This document shows, one piece after another, positions 13,851 through 27,760 of a DNA stretch of 64,000 bases. Below the pieces are notes generated by a model, which searched no databases, was not told the DNA's origin, and saw only the letters and a list, made by a program, of their open reading frames with translations. The stretch spans positions 91,908,895-91,972,894 of the forward strand of contig CM035226.1 in the NCBI GenBank assembly GCA_020226215.1, given 5' to 3'. The position numbers and the translations under genes were made by a program. Each line of letters opens with the position of its first letter. Within the stretch, counting starts at the first letter, position 1. The stretch is from Sindora glabra (taxonomy: Eukaryota; Streptophyta; Magnoliopsida; Fabales; Fabaceae).

Positions 13851-16800
13851 TTTAAATTTGATGTACTGTTACTATATGACATTTTACACTATCAATGAAA
13901 AAGAAAATAACACATAATTAAAAAAGATAATGCTAATTAAGAATTTTTACTAATAGTAGAAGAATTTTAATAGTTTTTATTGACAAAACATAGCAGCACA
14001 AATATGATTGATAATGTAAAATTGAATTTACACTCATAGTGAATCAAATTTAAATCCACCTAAATAAATTTTAAAAAAATTCTCTCTCTTTTTACTATTC
14101 CAAATATTAATGTCAACAAACTTTCCAACCCAACCCATTCTTTTTCCTTTCTTTTCTCTTTGTTTTGTTGCATCCTTTATGTTTTTTCCTTAATTGTTCT
14201 TGCCATCATAATCTCCCTTGTGATTACACTTTACATCATTTCTTTTCCTTAAGTTTTTCCAATCGATCAAAAGTAATTTCTCCTTGCATGTTAGCCTCTT
14301 TCAATCTTTTAATTTGAATTATGACTACTAGTAAATCAAAAACCATTTCAATCATAGAATAAGCAATTAGACCTCATGAATTTTGGATTCAAGAAAGGTT
14401 TCTTTGACACAAAAAGGCATTCCAATACTTGTGACAAAGCCAACTAGTTGCAAAAAGAAAAAGCTTTTTAAAGAACCTTGTATTCCACTAGATAACAGCA
14501 TAAATGAAAGCTATATGAGATAATTTTCTTCAAGATTTAGTAGGATAATTTTGCTATAGATTTTGAGAATTTTGAGGGTAAATCATAAGTGCTTTTATTA
14601 ATCACTAATACTTTTAGTCTTTAAATTTTTATATGATCCCTTAATCAATAATAGAAAATTAGTTAAAAAAATTGTTGGCCTTTTTAAATTTGAAGATAAT
14701 TAAGTAGCTAAGAGAAAGGTATGTCATTTGGATACTATATTTCAAGATTTAGGAACAAATAACAATGAATTATGTAGTGAAATCCAAAAGATGAATAAAG
14801 AAATGCCCTTTTTACATAAACATTAGGAGACCTATGTTGCATTTTTGTGCTTAGAGACTGAAATTTTCATGTTAAAGGAAAAAATCAACATCACAAGGAA
14901 GGAGTAGAGAATTAAGTAATTAGATGTAGGATCTTACAAATTATGCATATCATCACCATGTTAATTGTAATTTCCATAAGTCAACTTCCATTTAACATTT
15001 TAGGGCTTCTAACTTGCCAATATAGGTTATCGTTTTGTTTTAAAAATAAAAAAAATATTAAATTAATGGTAAATGTAGCAAGTTAGGATATTCTTTAATT
15101 GTTTGCTTTGAAAAGGAAAATAATATTTTTCAACATGATATACAACATTGTCCTTTTTATTATCATGAAAAAGGATGTTGCTCCTCGTTAACATTAGCTA
15201 CATCAAAATACTTAACTGACATAATAAATCTTTAAAATGTTTTAACATAAAAGGAGAGTGGCTTTAATAATTCTATATTAAGGGATTGGAATTAGCAACC
15301 TTCCAAGAAGCTCATTGTTATATCAAGAAATCTTTTATAGAGAGTATACATCATATCAAGAATTATAATGAATACAAAAGTCTAACTACAATGCATATAC
15401 ACTAGCTTGTTAATATGTTAAAGCTAAGGTAGCAGATCACTAGCTTGTTGATGCATTAAAGCCAAGGTAGCGGATCATTGAGGTTTTTTCATTTAAGAAA
15501 TTATTTTTGCATTACTTGGATAATTGTGTATCTTTTTAACCTAACAATTTATTAGATCAATCTTAAAATCCTTTTTGGACCCCTTTTGTATGATAATCTT
15601 AGTAATCATTATGTTGTTTATTCCAAAATAAAGACAATCATAATTTTTCTCATCTATAACTTTAATTTATGCCCTTCATAACACTTTTTCAAAGCTTTAA
15701 AACTTATCCAAAATTTTCAAATAACATACCAACCACTTAGCAAATAGCAAGAAATGTGTTGCACAACTTCATCAAAGATATCTAACTAGTTTTTTAGATG
15801 CTTATTAGCTAGAATAATTACATATACTACATAAAGTTGAGTATAAAAAGCTCATAATGGCATCAATTACCTAAGAACAATCACCTACAAATAGATGAAC
15901 TTCGCTTAACTAGTTCCTAATTAATCTAGTGTTAGTTTTTACTTAAGTTTTTGACTTTTCTTTTATGTCATGTCTACTTATGTTGCTTTTGCAAGTTCTA
16001 GTCTTATTTTTTTTAGGAAATAGTTTTAGGAAAATATCTTTAAAATTTTTATATATTATTGATAGAGTAGTAAGAAAAATAAATAAATTTGAGGTGGATT
16101 GAAAACAGTTCATTAACTAACTTGACAAGCACTAAAGTAAAATAACATTATTAAGAGGTAAGTATAAATAATTAAAAATATATAAGTATATAAAATAATA
16201 TTTCTTGTAATGGCAAATTGTTAGAACCTTTTGAGTGAGATATTTTTTTATTTGTTTTTAGTTTACCTTTTAAAGTTTCAATTAAAATACTTCTACAATC
16301 ATTTAAATATATTATTGTTATTATGTTAATTTCACGCTTTTCCTTATTTTTTTTGTCCTTTCTAATTTATTGTCTATGGATTTAGAAGATGAGTTTTAAT
16401 TTATGGATAAAGACATACAATCATCTTTGATGACTATGATGCAAAAGGGTTCAATAGTTTAGCATGAGCAAAACTTTCTATGATAGAGTATATGATAGTT
16501 CACAAAATTTACAAACTACACCTAAAAGTCTGTTATCTAAATATACCTCATGAAAGAGTTTTAATCCTTAAAAAATATAAATAAAAAATTGCTTTATAAG
16601 CCCTAGTCTATTTTGACAATTTAATTATGATATCCTAGTCTTATCTTCCTTTTCCCATTCTTAAACTAAAGTTCATGACTTGTGAACCTACATAATTTCA
16701 ATTTGAATTTTTCATGAGAAGGAAGTAAGAAATGTTTGTAATACTATTTTTATGGATTATTTTCAATTTTAATGTGCAAATATTTGGTGTTGTAATCTTA

Positions 16801-19800
16801 TAAGATTCAGTAGACTTTTTAGAAATATATGCACTCAAAGTAGTAAAAATAAAAGAAGAAAAATAACCCAATTAATAACCAAAGAAACCAAGGATATGAT
16901 GGAATAATTTTGAAACTATGTATGCACTTAAATGGCATTTACTAGAGTGTGCTTTTATAAGCTAGGAAAAAGTTTCAATGAAAAAATTAAAGAAAAATAA
17001 TAGATAATAAAAAATTATAACAATCATATTAGATATAAATCTTGTAATAAATAAATAATAAAATATTTAGCATATATTCAAAATAATAACTAGTATCTGT
17101 TAGCCTTAAGGTTCAATATGATAAATAGGTATTACAATAATATTATATGTCTTTATACTAAATTTTATAAAATTTTTAATAGACATACTATAATATGATT
17201 ATAATAGCAATGCTTGATGTTAAAATATTATATCTTATAGAAGTTCAATATGCCTGCTACTTTGATCAATATATATAATATGATGATTATATATGTTCTT
17301 ATACTAACTTGTATAATTATATATATAAATTATGCATATCAGTATAAATGATACATCAAACTAATTAAATAGCTTGCAAATGTTTTGTCTATTATATTAG
17401 AAAGTCTAAAAAGAAAAAGAAAAGTTAGTATTGAAGCAAATTAATGGAAGATTTTATCACGATCAATCCAAGAAGAAATAAAGAAGAAATCCAAGAAAGA
17501 AGATGCGTTTCAAGTGTTAAAAATTTGAAATGTTCAAGTTTAGGAAGCTTTTAAGTATTAAGAAAAGTCTAAAAACTTCAATAGATACAGCTTTTTTTAA
17601 ACTTAAACTTTCTTATAAAATAGAGTTTTTATGATATAAAGCTAAACACATTTTTACAATTTTAGTTTAATCAAAATATTTTTAAAAGATAGCTTATAAC
17701 TGTGTTTTTATAAAATAGCCTATGGGATACTTAAAAAATGAATGAAATATGAGTTTTAGACTTTTCATTTTGACTTTTGGTTACTCTTTTAATCATATAT
17801 CATGAATTACAAATGACTTAATTGTAAAACCTTTTTCATATGAAAATAAACTTATAAAGCTTTCCATGAACATGCCATTTACTTAAAATGATTAAGATAT
17901 AAAAAAGTTATAAATTTTATAATTTGAAACTTAAAATTAAATTTTACAATCCAATCATTTTGACTTTTTCTCAATGTTTTAATCATATTTCAAAAAATAC
18001 ATGTAATATAAGGATTAAATTAGTTTTATTTAAAAGTAGACTCAAATATCTTTTCAACAATAGCTCATTTACTTAAAATGAGCTTAAAATGAAGAAGTAA
18101 TGATATTTTAAAGTTAAACCATCAATATTGCCTTCGAAAAATGATTCATGAAGTGATTCACAAAGCAATTTTTGTTAGACAAAAGCAATTTATGAAACAA
18201 TTCTCTCTGCTTTGGTGCATGAGTAATAGTTATAAATGGCTAGATTTTATTCTTAAATGTTCTCAACAACTATAATACCTCATATGTTTCTTATATAAGC
18301 TAAGAAACATCAAACGTAACATATAAAGAGTTAAAACTTCATGGTTTAACATCATTTTACTCTTTTTTTTAATTAAAATCATGATTTGAACTCTTCATTA
18401 TGAATTTTTTCTATTCTAAATGCTTTATTTATTCCATCCATTATATAAGAGAGTTTATTTAAGCTACCTTTTATCTTGTATCAATTTCTATTATATTTTA
18501 GGTAAGGAATGCTAATAAGACCAAGAGTAAGGTATCTTTTGAATATTAAGAAGTTATGAATAAGGAATCTTAAAGAAAATTAATTATATTAAGAAAAAGA
18601 GATTATAAGATTTAAGTGTCCAATTCAAACTTGAACAAATAGTGGATTGAAACACAAGCTTAGAAAGTGAATATACATTTTGGAGAAGATATTCAAGGGA
18701 AATCATGAATTATTATAAATCATAGTATTTAATTTTTTTATCCTTTCTCTCATTATATTTAATGTTATGCTCTATTTTTATTGATCAAATTCATTAGATA
18801 TATTGTGTTTCAATATTTATCTTAATGTTTAGATGATTGAATAGTTGAAAAAATTTATTTATTCATGTGCTTGTTAATTTTTTATCTATACACAGTTGAA
18901 TCAGTTACTTTACATAAGTGTATTAAATTATTATATATTATATGTAAACTTCTTTATTAAATTATATTGGATTTATTTTCTTGATAATTTATTCATATAT
19001 ATTTGATTGAGTTAATTTGTATTAATTCTTTAAATTATTATATCTTGAGTATAAATATATTCATAAATCTTTCTTGAGTTTGTTTGAATTAAAATTGTCC
19101 ATATGACTTCTTAAAATTAATAATTTTTCAAAAAAGATATTGAAAAGTTATAAAACTTTTCAAGACACTCAATTCATCCCTTTTAGATATAGGTTGTCTT
19201 GGCCTATAGCATATATTTATAAACATTATAAATTAATTTGAGCAAATATGGTATAATTAGCATTTTGAAATATCACAATTTTGTAATAAAGATATGGAGA
19301 AAAAGAAAACAAAAGTAATAATAAATTCTTAAAATTAAGTGCAAATATTTTGATGTGGTATTTTTTGCATTATAAACCAAATTTAGAAGAGAATAAAACA
19401 TGATAAGATTATAAAAGAAGTTTATAATTTTATGATTCAATAATTCTTATTTTAGGTTAACAGTTTTACTAATGATATTAATTTTCCTAAAGTATTTCTA
19501 ATGTATAATGTGTTTTTTTTTTATAAATAAGTCATGCACACTAATGTTTTGAAACTTGAATTAGCCATTAACCATGATGAGATAATTAGGTCACGGTCGA
19601 ATCAATTTAATCAATCAAATCGGCTGATTAAACTAACTAATGTGTCTTTTATATGTTTAATGAGTGATATATTTATAAATTTAATGTCTTCTATATTTAG
19701 CCTTTTATTCAATCTATTTGCCTAATGGAGTCATTTACATCTTACTTTATGGGATGGTTAGATTTTTGGAGTATGAAAGTTTAATTCTAATTAAGCTAGG

Positions 19801-20139
19801 AGATTTGATGTTGTCCTTAACTTTTTACTATATTTGGAATTTTAGACTTCCATTTTGAGTACTTTTTATAATGTTCAAAAGTTAAGACAAAAATTTATAA
19901 GTTTAGTAGTTAAAAAAAATGGCCAAGAAGTTGCAGCAAAATTCTAGCCTTGATTGAGTAAAAAATTGATAATAGTATTCTCCTGATATTTGAAGCTATA
20001 AATCTTCAATTAGTGCAAACTTGAGCATATTTTGGAGTCAAAAGTCACATCTATAGATTTCATTGAGGGTCCAAGCTGAAATTATGCTATTTTGAATGAG
20101 AAAATTAGCTAAGAAGTTGAATCATAGAATCGAATATGA
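13851..20139. other. A+T-rich gene-free DNA
   Basis: I found no reading frame with family resemblance. The region contains a 38-bp tandem duplication at 15401-15476. Some moderately complex stretches (14340-14900, 16380-16760, 17400-18240) read like old retroelement DNA with all frames closed. No LTR pair or primer-binding site could be made out. Confidence 0.5.
15401..15476. repeat. 38-bp tandem duplication
   Basis: Two head-to-tail copies (15401-15438 and 15439-15476). Each starts ACTAGCTTGTT, carries TTAAAGCYAAGGTAGC and ends GGATC or AGATC. There are five differences by eye. Confidence 0.85.
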
Positions 20140-20740
20140 GTTGGAACACTGATGAATAGGATTACAAATTTATGGACTTTTGTTTTAAACAAGGTTTGAT
20201 CCGTTGGAACACTGATGAATAGAACTACAAATTTCTAAAGAGATCAAAAGCTAATTATGCACATATCTTATTTGTAATCAACCTTAAAGTCAGAGTAAAA
20301 AAATTAGATAATTATTGGGAGTTATTCCAGCGATATCTTCCTTTCTTTTTCTAGTATAAGTAGGCATAAAAGAGACATAGAAAAGACACACAAATTGAGA
20401 AAACTTTCTTTATATATAGTTTTTGTTTACATGTGATAAATGACTAGTTTCTTTTATTTAATTAAAGGGAATTCATATTTTTACTTCATTTTTTTGTTGT
20501 GAAACATGATTTTTATTTTTAATCCATTTATCTCTTATTCCTCCGATTTCCATTATTTGTGATTGTGTATTATAATCTATAACTAACTTCTCTTTATAAT
20601 TTGTAATTGTTATGAATGATTGATGCATGTAGCAAGTAGATTTTAATGGTTATGAGCTTAGTTTTCTTTAATGGTAGGAAACAAAGAGTGAATTAAATAA
20701 TTTATGCTTAATAAATTATTGTTTGGCCTTAGCTTTTTTT
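20140..20740. repeat. Short direct repeat and possible solo-LTR or retroelement fragment
   Basis: GTTGGAACACTGATGAATAG occurs at about 20140 and again at about 20203, each followed by a similar ACTACAAATTT-type tail. Downstream (20330-20740) is a non-coding stretch of ordinary complexity with a TATA-like word and pyrimidine-rich tracts. It looks like the promoter/leader part of an LTR, but no second LTR is present. The retroelement reading is only an inference. Confidence 0.3.
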
Positions 20741-22990
20741 TGTAATTTTTAATACTATTTATTAATCTAATTAGAATTATTTAATACCAAGTCAATTAAT
20801 GATAAGGAATTAATTTGTGCATTGGGCTTGGATTAATGAATACTGGGAAATATTGAGATTATTTGGCTTGGAGGTAATTTATGCCTAGGTAATTGAGATG
20901 ATAATAAATTAGGTATTTATGATTGATTAGTACATTAGATCTGTGAATTTCTCCTGAACTAAAATTTTTCTCATTATAATATCATTATATTTAATTTCTA
21001 TTTCCATTATCATTTTGGATTTTTAATATAAAACCCCTTTCTTCTTTTTCTTTTAAGTTTGCTACATTACATCCTAAATTGATTATCTAGTCTCTAGGGT
21101 TTGACTTGAACTAACTAATGCTACAAAATCTTGTGAGAGCAGCATTTACATTTTGATGAATTTCACAAGCATCAATGTTATAAATTATATATTTATATAT
21201 TACATATATACATATAAAAAATTTATTTAACTCATATAAGTGTATTTTTAAAATATAATAAATAAACACCGAGCTTCCTCTCCAATTAAAATCATTCAAC
21301 ACATTTTTAATTCAAAACAAAGGCACATATAAAAAATTTTATCCCAAGTTCAAATGACAATCACATATCTTTTAGTTTTTTCTTTTCATTTACTAATTAC
21401 TACAAATGAAATAAAATATTAATTTATAAAGAATATTCTTGTAATCCCAGTCCTTGACAAACCTAAGAGGAAGTTGATCAAATCAAGCCATTATCTGTCC
21501 TTCACTTCTTTAATGCATCTATTAAAGATGAAGATGAGAAACGGAGGTGAGGCTCCACTTTGTCATTCATTTGCTCCGGTTAGGTTTTTGACTTTTGTTT
21601 TTGTAATTATTAAGGCTTTTTAATTTTTAAACTTTGGGCTTTTTAGTTTTTCGAACCTGAGTTTGGCCTGAGGTTGTTAAGAAATTTGGGCTTTTTTAAA
21701 TTTTATTCTTTTGCCTGTAAAATTTAAAAAGGAAAGCATTTTAAGGCACTTCGAAATTAAAGGTTAATCTTGTTAATTTAGCTACCAAATCCCTCTTCGA
21801 TTGGTTGAATCAATTGAGCCAATCGGAGCTTCACAACTTTGGCTCCTATATTAAGCAATATATGAACACACACTTTATAGAAGAATTTAATGTGCCTTTT
21901 AGTTACTATTATTTGTTTAATGGTATGACATCTCCTTATTTATTGGTATTGTTAAAGAAAAAATTACATTAGATCAAAATTAAATTCAAGTTGTTTATTT
22001 GTGATCCATGAATTCAAAAAAGATTCCACAAATCTATCAAATGTCCTATTAAAATTATAAATTTTGAACAAATAATTTGAATAGTTTTTATATAAGTTTT
22101 ATATTTTTAAAAAATCAATTTAATTTTATTTAGAAACTTATATATTTTGCATATAAGATATTTGGCAAATTATATTGATATCCTCGTACCATTTCACTAC
22201 ACAAAGTTATACATAAAAAAAATGCAAGATTGTTTATATTTTTCAAAGAAAGGAAATATCTAATATAAAAATATAGAAAAATAATCTTTCAACCAAAAAG
22301 AATAATATTAGAATGGAGGTGTTGTATTTAAAAAATTAATGTCATTACATTTCATAATAGTAAAAATATTTTAAAAATGATAATATATAATTCAAGGAAA
22401 TGAAGAGTGTCAAGTATAATTAAATCAATATAACTTTGTAAAAAAACTTTCTAACAAAAAGATTTTTAAAAATTTTTCAGAATCAAATCCAAAATACTAC
22501 AAAATAAAAAAAGTTTCAAATTAGCCCAAGTACGAGAATACAGATAAGACCCTTGTAAACTCCCTCGCTCAATCCTCCTAGTCAATATCTGTTTAAAAAA
22601 ATTCAACATTTTTAAAAAATTATATTATATAATTATATAATATATAGTAACCTCTTAAATTTTTTTTTCTAAATATGATACTGCAAAATAAAAAAATAAC
22701 GACTTCCTTTTTGAAAAAAAATTTACATAAAATGTATAAATATAATATTTTTTCCCCTCCAAGGAAGTACATCCTTGCTTTCTAATTAATCAAACTCTCT
22801 TTATAATTCAACAAGAAGAAAAATATGATGCCTCATTTATCTCCTCTTTTTACTGTTTCCATTTTCTTATAACAAACTAGCAAACGAAGCAACTGCAAGA
22901 ACAAAGAAGTGTCGTACACTGCAGAGACAGACAAGTCATCAACTCCATTTGCGGAGCTTCAAAAAAAACCAAATCGAAACAAATACCCAG
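20741..22990. other. Intergenic DNA upstream of the DIS1-like gene
   Basis: No gene recognised. 21440-21900 is somewhat GC richer and includes an inverted word pair (GATTGG ... CCAATC) near 21800. The rest is A+T-rich. The last 200 bases before 23000 probably contain the proximal promoter of the DIS1-like gene. Confidence 0.4.
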
Positions 22991-23012
22991 GGACAGTGAA
23001 TTCGTGAGTTTC

Positions 23013-23443
23013 TATAAATGTCATCCTCATACCCCAGTGTTTCCGACCAAAGAAACCCCCCTTCACCTTGGTTCTTTCTCTCCCTCTAACCAAAATTCAA
23101 ATACCATTATTCAATTTGGGAAGGAAAGTGATATCAGAGCGATACTAATTTTCAGAGAAGGAAATCGGGAAGTGGGTCCCATCTTTTTTGGCTTTCCCAT
23201 TTTGTATTTTCTCGAGAATTCTCTCTCTCTTCTCTGTTACCTACGCTCCTTTCTCTCTCTCTTTAATTTGAAATTCTTCTTCTTACTCGCAGACGCGCAC
23301 TCGTGCCTGCCCTTTTTTATTTATTACATTACAGTGTCGTATACACGGCTACACCAACCGAAATTGTTTCCCTTGACTCACCGTTCGTTCTCTCGGGGTT
23401 TGGGTCTTCCTCTGCAATGCTCTTTTGATCGGCATCACTATAG
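23013..23443 (+). promoter_or_regulatory. Probable TATA box and noncoding first exon of the DIS1-like gene
   Basis: A TATAAAT word at 23013-23019 precedes a pyrimidine-rich leader with long CTCTCT tracts (23219-23270), typical of plant 5' UTRs. The leader ends at a donor, TAG|GTATTTG, at 23443/23444. A frame happens to stay open through this exon, but its product is low-complexity and its frame runs through the donor, so I treat it as UTR. Confidence 0.5.
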
Positions 23444-24770
23444 GTATTTGTCTGTTTCTCTGCGATTATATCCGGTTCCTTTGTTTTTGTGTTTCGGTTG
23501 ATTGTTTGGTGCTTGATGAGACGTTTTTCTGATGTGGGTAATATTACAGTTTAGATTTTCAATTTCTTTTCTTTATCACCCATCGGTTTGATTTTCTTGT
23601 TTTAGTGTAGCATATTGATAGATCTGAAGTGGGTTTGGTCTGAATTTTGATGCGTTTGTTGTTTAATGTCAGGGATTAAATCTGGCGGACACGACAGTTT
23701 GTTGTGATCTGTTTGATCGCTTAGGTTTCTTGGGTTGGAACGTCATATTGTTAATGTTTGAAATATGTGTTTTAGATTATTAGACTGCATATGATTGGCA
23801 CTATTCATGCGTTTGTTACCTTATCCATGATGCTAATATGATTGGTAGGTTTTTCATGATCAGCCATACCATGGAAACCGAGTTTGGTTTTCTCTTTCAT
23901 GTTATAAATTTTTTGCTTTCCTCGGATCATTCTTATTCTGATGATTGCTATTTAGTAGACAATTGCTCTGATGGGAGTAATATCACTTTGTAATTTGAAG
24001 TATGAGATTGAGTAAGTTTAGACCGTGGTTTACCCCGCATATAAGAGGGAATGGTGTTTTGAGTCTCAAGAATGTATAGGCAGCTTTCTTCTTCCTTTAA
24101 ACTTTCCATATGGTAATATGTCTATAATGAATGTACAATGGGGTGCATGGTTTGTTGAATAGATGATACATGTATGCAAAATAAAGTGAGAACTGTAAAG
24201 GAAAGGAAAAAAGCATTGAGCTTGAGAGGGGATAGTTTTCTTAATCATTGTTTATCTTGTTATCATGTCTTTCTTGCAGGGGCCAAAGCTTTTGGTGGGG
24301 CTAAAATTCAATTTTATAAGGAATTTTATGAAAATATGTTCCTTTCCATAATTATTATTATTATTTTGGGGTTTGGGAGGGAGGGGGAGGGAAGTAAAGC
24401 TCCTCCAGAGATACAAGAGACTTCAAGAACTCTGTATTTGTAGAGTTTTACTAGTGATTTGTCATAATCGTGCCACCCATGGACCTTGAACATAATTGGA
24501 TACTGTTTGGAATTTATAAATCCCTTTTTTTTTTTTAATATTTTAACTTTTGGGACCAAAGATCTGAAAAATTGACACATATGTTCTCTTGGATGTCTTT
24601 CTACATTGAATATTTCTGTGTGTGTGTATGTGTTATAAAACAGTTTCCTTTTTCTGCCAGAATTTATATCAGTATTAATATCTTTTGTTTGATATTGGAA
24701 GAATAACATATCACCATCGAGACCAAAAGTTTAGATTTGAGTGTGCCAGTAGAGACACTGGTGGAGTTGA

Positions 24771-25668
24771 AACAAGGTTTGTAATTGTTTCAGATATTAA
24801 TTTTTTTTTAATGAGAAAATGTAATTTGAATTAAGAAAGCAGAAAAGAGATTTATATGTCTTAATGATCTTACTACTGGGAATTTATTAGTTTTTGAAGA
24901 ATGGACATCTTATGATGGAGAAACGATCTTGTTTCATTACAATGAATATTTCTTGTAGTTGAAGGTTAAGATCTTTTACTTTGTACTGTTTTTGGCAAAT
25001 TAATACTCGAAGCTATGCAAGTGATTTGTTAAATGAAGTTCTATGAATGCACCTTGATTTGTGCTGTTGCTTGCTTTTAGAAACTAGTTTTTTGCACTTT
25101 AACTTATAAAATGTGATTTGAGAAAATTATATTACATCATTATGCATTGATTGACTGAATGTATAGTGTATTTGTTAAAAGTCAGTATTAATTTTCTTCA
25201 TGAAACAGTTATTTTTGCATCAATCAGAACATGAACTGTAAGTTCCATGCCTGTTATTCACTTACAAATACACCATACATCCGGTCAATCAATGCATGAT
25301 GATGTAATATAATTTTGTCACATCACTTTGTTATAAGTTAAAGAGCAAAAAAATTAGTTTCTAAAAGCAAGAGTATAAAGCAAGGTACATTCATAGAACT
25401 TTATTTAACAAATCACTTGATAGCTTCCAGTATTAATTTGCCAAAAGAAGCGACAAAGTAGAAGATCTTAACCTGCAACTACAAGAAATAATCATTGTAA
25501 TGAAGCAAGATTGTTTCTCCATCATAAGATGTCCATTCTTCAAAAACTAATAAATTCCCAGTAGTAAGATCAAGACTTATAAACCTCTTTTCTGCTTTCT
25601 TAATTCAATTTACTTATTTTTTTATTAACAAAAAATTATCAATATCTGAAACAATTACAAACCATGTT
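24771..25668. repeat. Large inverted duplication (two arms of about 405 bp, 88-bp loop) in the 5' UTR intron of the DIS1-like gene
   Basis: The left arm (24771-25175) and the reverse complement of the right arm (25264-25668) align end to end at roughly 90% by eye. Long shared words include GGGAATTTATTAGTTTTTGA, AGAATGGACATCTTATGATG and ATGCATTGATTGAC. The arms are separated by 25176-25263. The right arm stops 92 bp before the splice acceptor at 25760. No protein is encoded in the arms. Confidence 0.93.
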
Positions 25669-25783
25669 TCTCCATCATAAGATCATCAGCTTTTATAATC
25701 CTAGAAGTCAGAACCCCTTCCGAATCGGTACTATTTTTTTAATTTTTTTTATCCTTGCAGGGCTGGTGGTTGCTTGCACTACC

Positions 25784-27760
25784 ATGGCATCTAGTAATCC
25801 ATTCTTTGATGACATACGGAGCACATCTGATGTTGATCCTCCTCAAATTGAAGAGTCAATAGATGTTGGTGAACTTGTGAACGATCCTTCACAGACTGCT
25901 CTGAAGCCTAATGTCACTGTTTCAAGCAGTGTTCGTGATCTTTTAGAGTGTCCTGTCTGCCTGAATGCCATGTACCCTCCTATTCATCAGGTTGTTCATA
26001 TGTTGATAATTAATGTTTGTATATTATGTGGCTGTGATTTATAATTTATAAATCATTATTATAGTTGAAGGGGATTATAAGCTTGATTCCTAGAAGATAA
26101 ACAATTGCACAAACAAAAAAATGATGAGTCTTGGATTATATGTACAGTGGAAATGAATGATCAAATTCAGGGTATATTATGATTTGAAATTGAAATGTGA
26201 AATTACTTATCTCCTCATGAGTCCTAGCACTTGGTAGTCGGCTGTTGAAATTTTAATTATGCTCTGAGATGCAGTTATGCTAGAATGTAAAGTTCTTGTT
26301 ATTCTTTTTGGGACCTATATCAGTGGTTCCTCTATAAGCAGAAGAGGTCCCAAATTGCAAAAGAGTGAACTTGTTGCTTTTCTAGTACATTTTACCTTTA
26401 AATTGAAGCATAGTTTGTCAGAAAACTTGTTGAAGTTTCCTCGCTTGCAGTTCTTTTTATTTTAGGATTAGTGTGGATTTTCTTGCGAATTATAGTAATA
26501 GCCATGACTGAAGAATATTTATCTGGAAACTCTTGATTTATAATTTTTGGTTTGGTGTTAATCTTCCTTCTTGCAGTGTTCAAATGGTCACACCCTGTGC
26601 TCCGGATGCAAACCCAGGGTCCATAACCGGTGCCCTACTTGCAGACATGAGCTTGGCAATATCAGATGTTTGGCATTAGAGAAGGTGGCTGCATCATTGG
26701 AACTTCCCTGTAAATATCAAAGTTATGGGTGCGTTGGCATATATCCATATTACAGCAAACTAAAACATGAGTCCCAATGTGCATATAGACCTTATAACTG
26801 TCCGTATGCTGGGTCAGAATGCACCGTCATTGGGGATATACCTTATCTAGTGGCCCATCTGAAAGATGATCACAAAGTGGATATGCACAATGGCAGCACT
26901 TTCAATCATCGCTATGTTAAATCAAATCCCCACGAAGTTGAAAATGCCACGTGGATGCTAACGGTATTCTTATGCCTAACTCCTTTTGCTTTCCTGTCTT
27001 GTTTTAGCTTCTTTGCAGGACAGAATCTAGAATTTAAGCAAAGCTTTGTATTTTCACTTTGCTTGCTAAAACAAAAAATCTTTTATATCCCAGTACTAGA
27101 TCATTTAATGACATTGTGGTATTATAAAGCATTTGTCTGCTTCAGGAACTATTAGCAACACCTTTGGATATGGCCCATCTGCTTTCTATACTAGAGCCAA
27201 TGTCATGCTGTATAAGCATTGATACTCATACACTTGCGGATAAATGAATGTGCAAATTTGAGTGTAACTGCCGAGAGTCTTTAACTTAAGTAACGTATAA
27301 TATTGTTTGAAGATCTTACATTCCTTCATTTTCTGAGTTTGATTCCAGGACTTTTACATATGTATGTTTAGTAGTATAATTACTAAAAATGAAAAATTTG
27401 GGTGTAGCTAATTTCTGGACTCTTCTCATTGCTGTCTAGGTTTTCAGTTGCTTCGGTCAGTATTTCTGCCTACATTTCGAAGCATTTCAGCTGGGAATGG
27501 CTCCTGTCTATATAGCATTTTTGAGGTTTATGGGTGATGATAACGAGGCTAAAAACTACAGCTACAGTCTTGAGGTGGGTGGAAATGGGAGGAAGATGAT
27601 TTGGCAGGGTGTGCCTAGAAGCATCAGGGACAGCCATCGGAAGGTTCGTGACAGTTTTGATGGTCTCATCATTCAACGCAACATGGCTCTCTTCTTCTCC
27701 GGGGGCGACAGGAAGGAATTGAAGCTTCGGGTGACTGGGAGGATTTGGAAAGAACAGTGA
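25784..27760 (+). CDS. DIS1: SINA/DIS1-type RING E3 ubiquitin ligase
   Basis: Three coding exons: 25784-25990, 26577-26963 and 27440-27760, for 304 aa; all junctions are in phase 0. The start MASSNPFFDDIR follows an acceptor at 25760 that ends the leader intron. Residues 56-91 form a complete C3HC4 RING (C56, C59, C70, H74, C77, C80, C88, C91). A SIAH-type zinc-finger region follows, with CPYAGSECTVIGDIP and HLKDDHKVDMHNG. The C-terminal SINA/TRAF-like half contains NATWMLTVFSCFGQYFCLHF and ends RVTGRIWKEQ. The protein should form dimers through the C-terminal domain and pass ubiquitin from an E2 to bound substrates. The N-terminus and the CSNGHTLCSGCKPRVHNRC wording fit the rice DIS1 group (drought-response ligase) better than Arabidopsis SINAT1-5. 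The orthology call is from remembered family sequence. Confidence 0.93.

Noticed and set aside
23004..23501. 165-aa open frame at the start of the DIS1-like gene
   Set aside because: It is a pyrimidine-rich leader that ends through a consensus donor; the product has no recognisable family and the real N-terminus is in the exon at 25784.
24171..24709. Open frames and a TTCTTGCAGG acceptor-like site at 24279
   Set aside because: They fall inside the leader intron. The acceptor could produce an alternative 5' UTR exon, but nothing downstream (donor, frame) supports it.
25664..25783. In-frame ATG upstream of the chosen DIS1 start (25664)
   Set aside because: Its sequence lies in the edge of the inverted repeat and before the acceptor at 25760, so it is intronic. 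The start at 25784 matches the family N-terminus.
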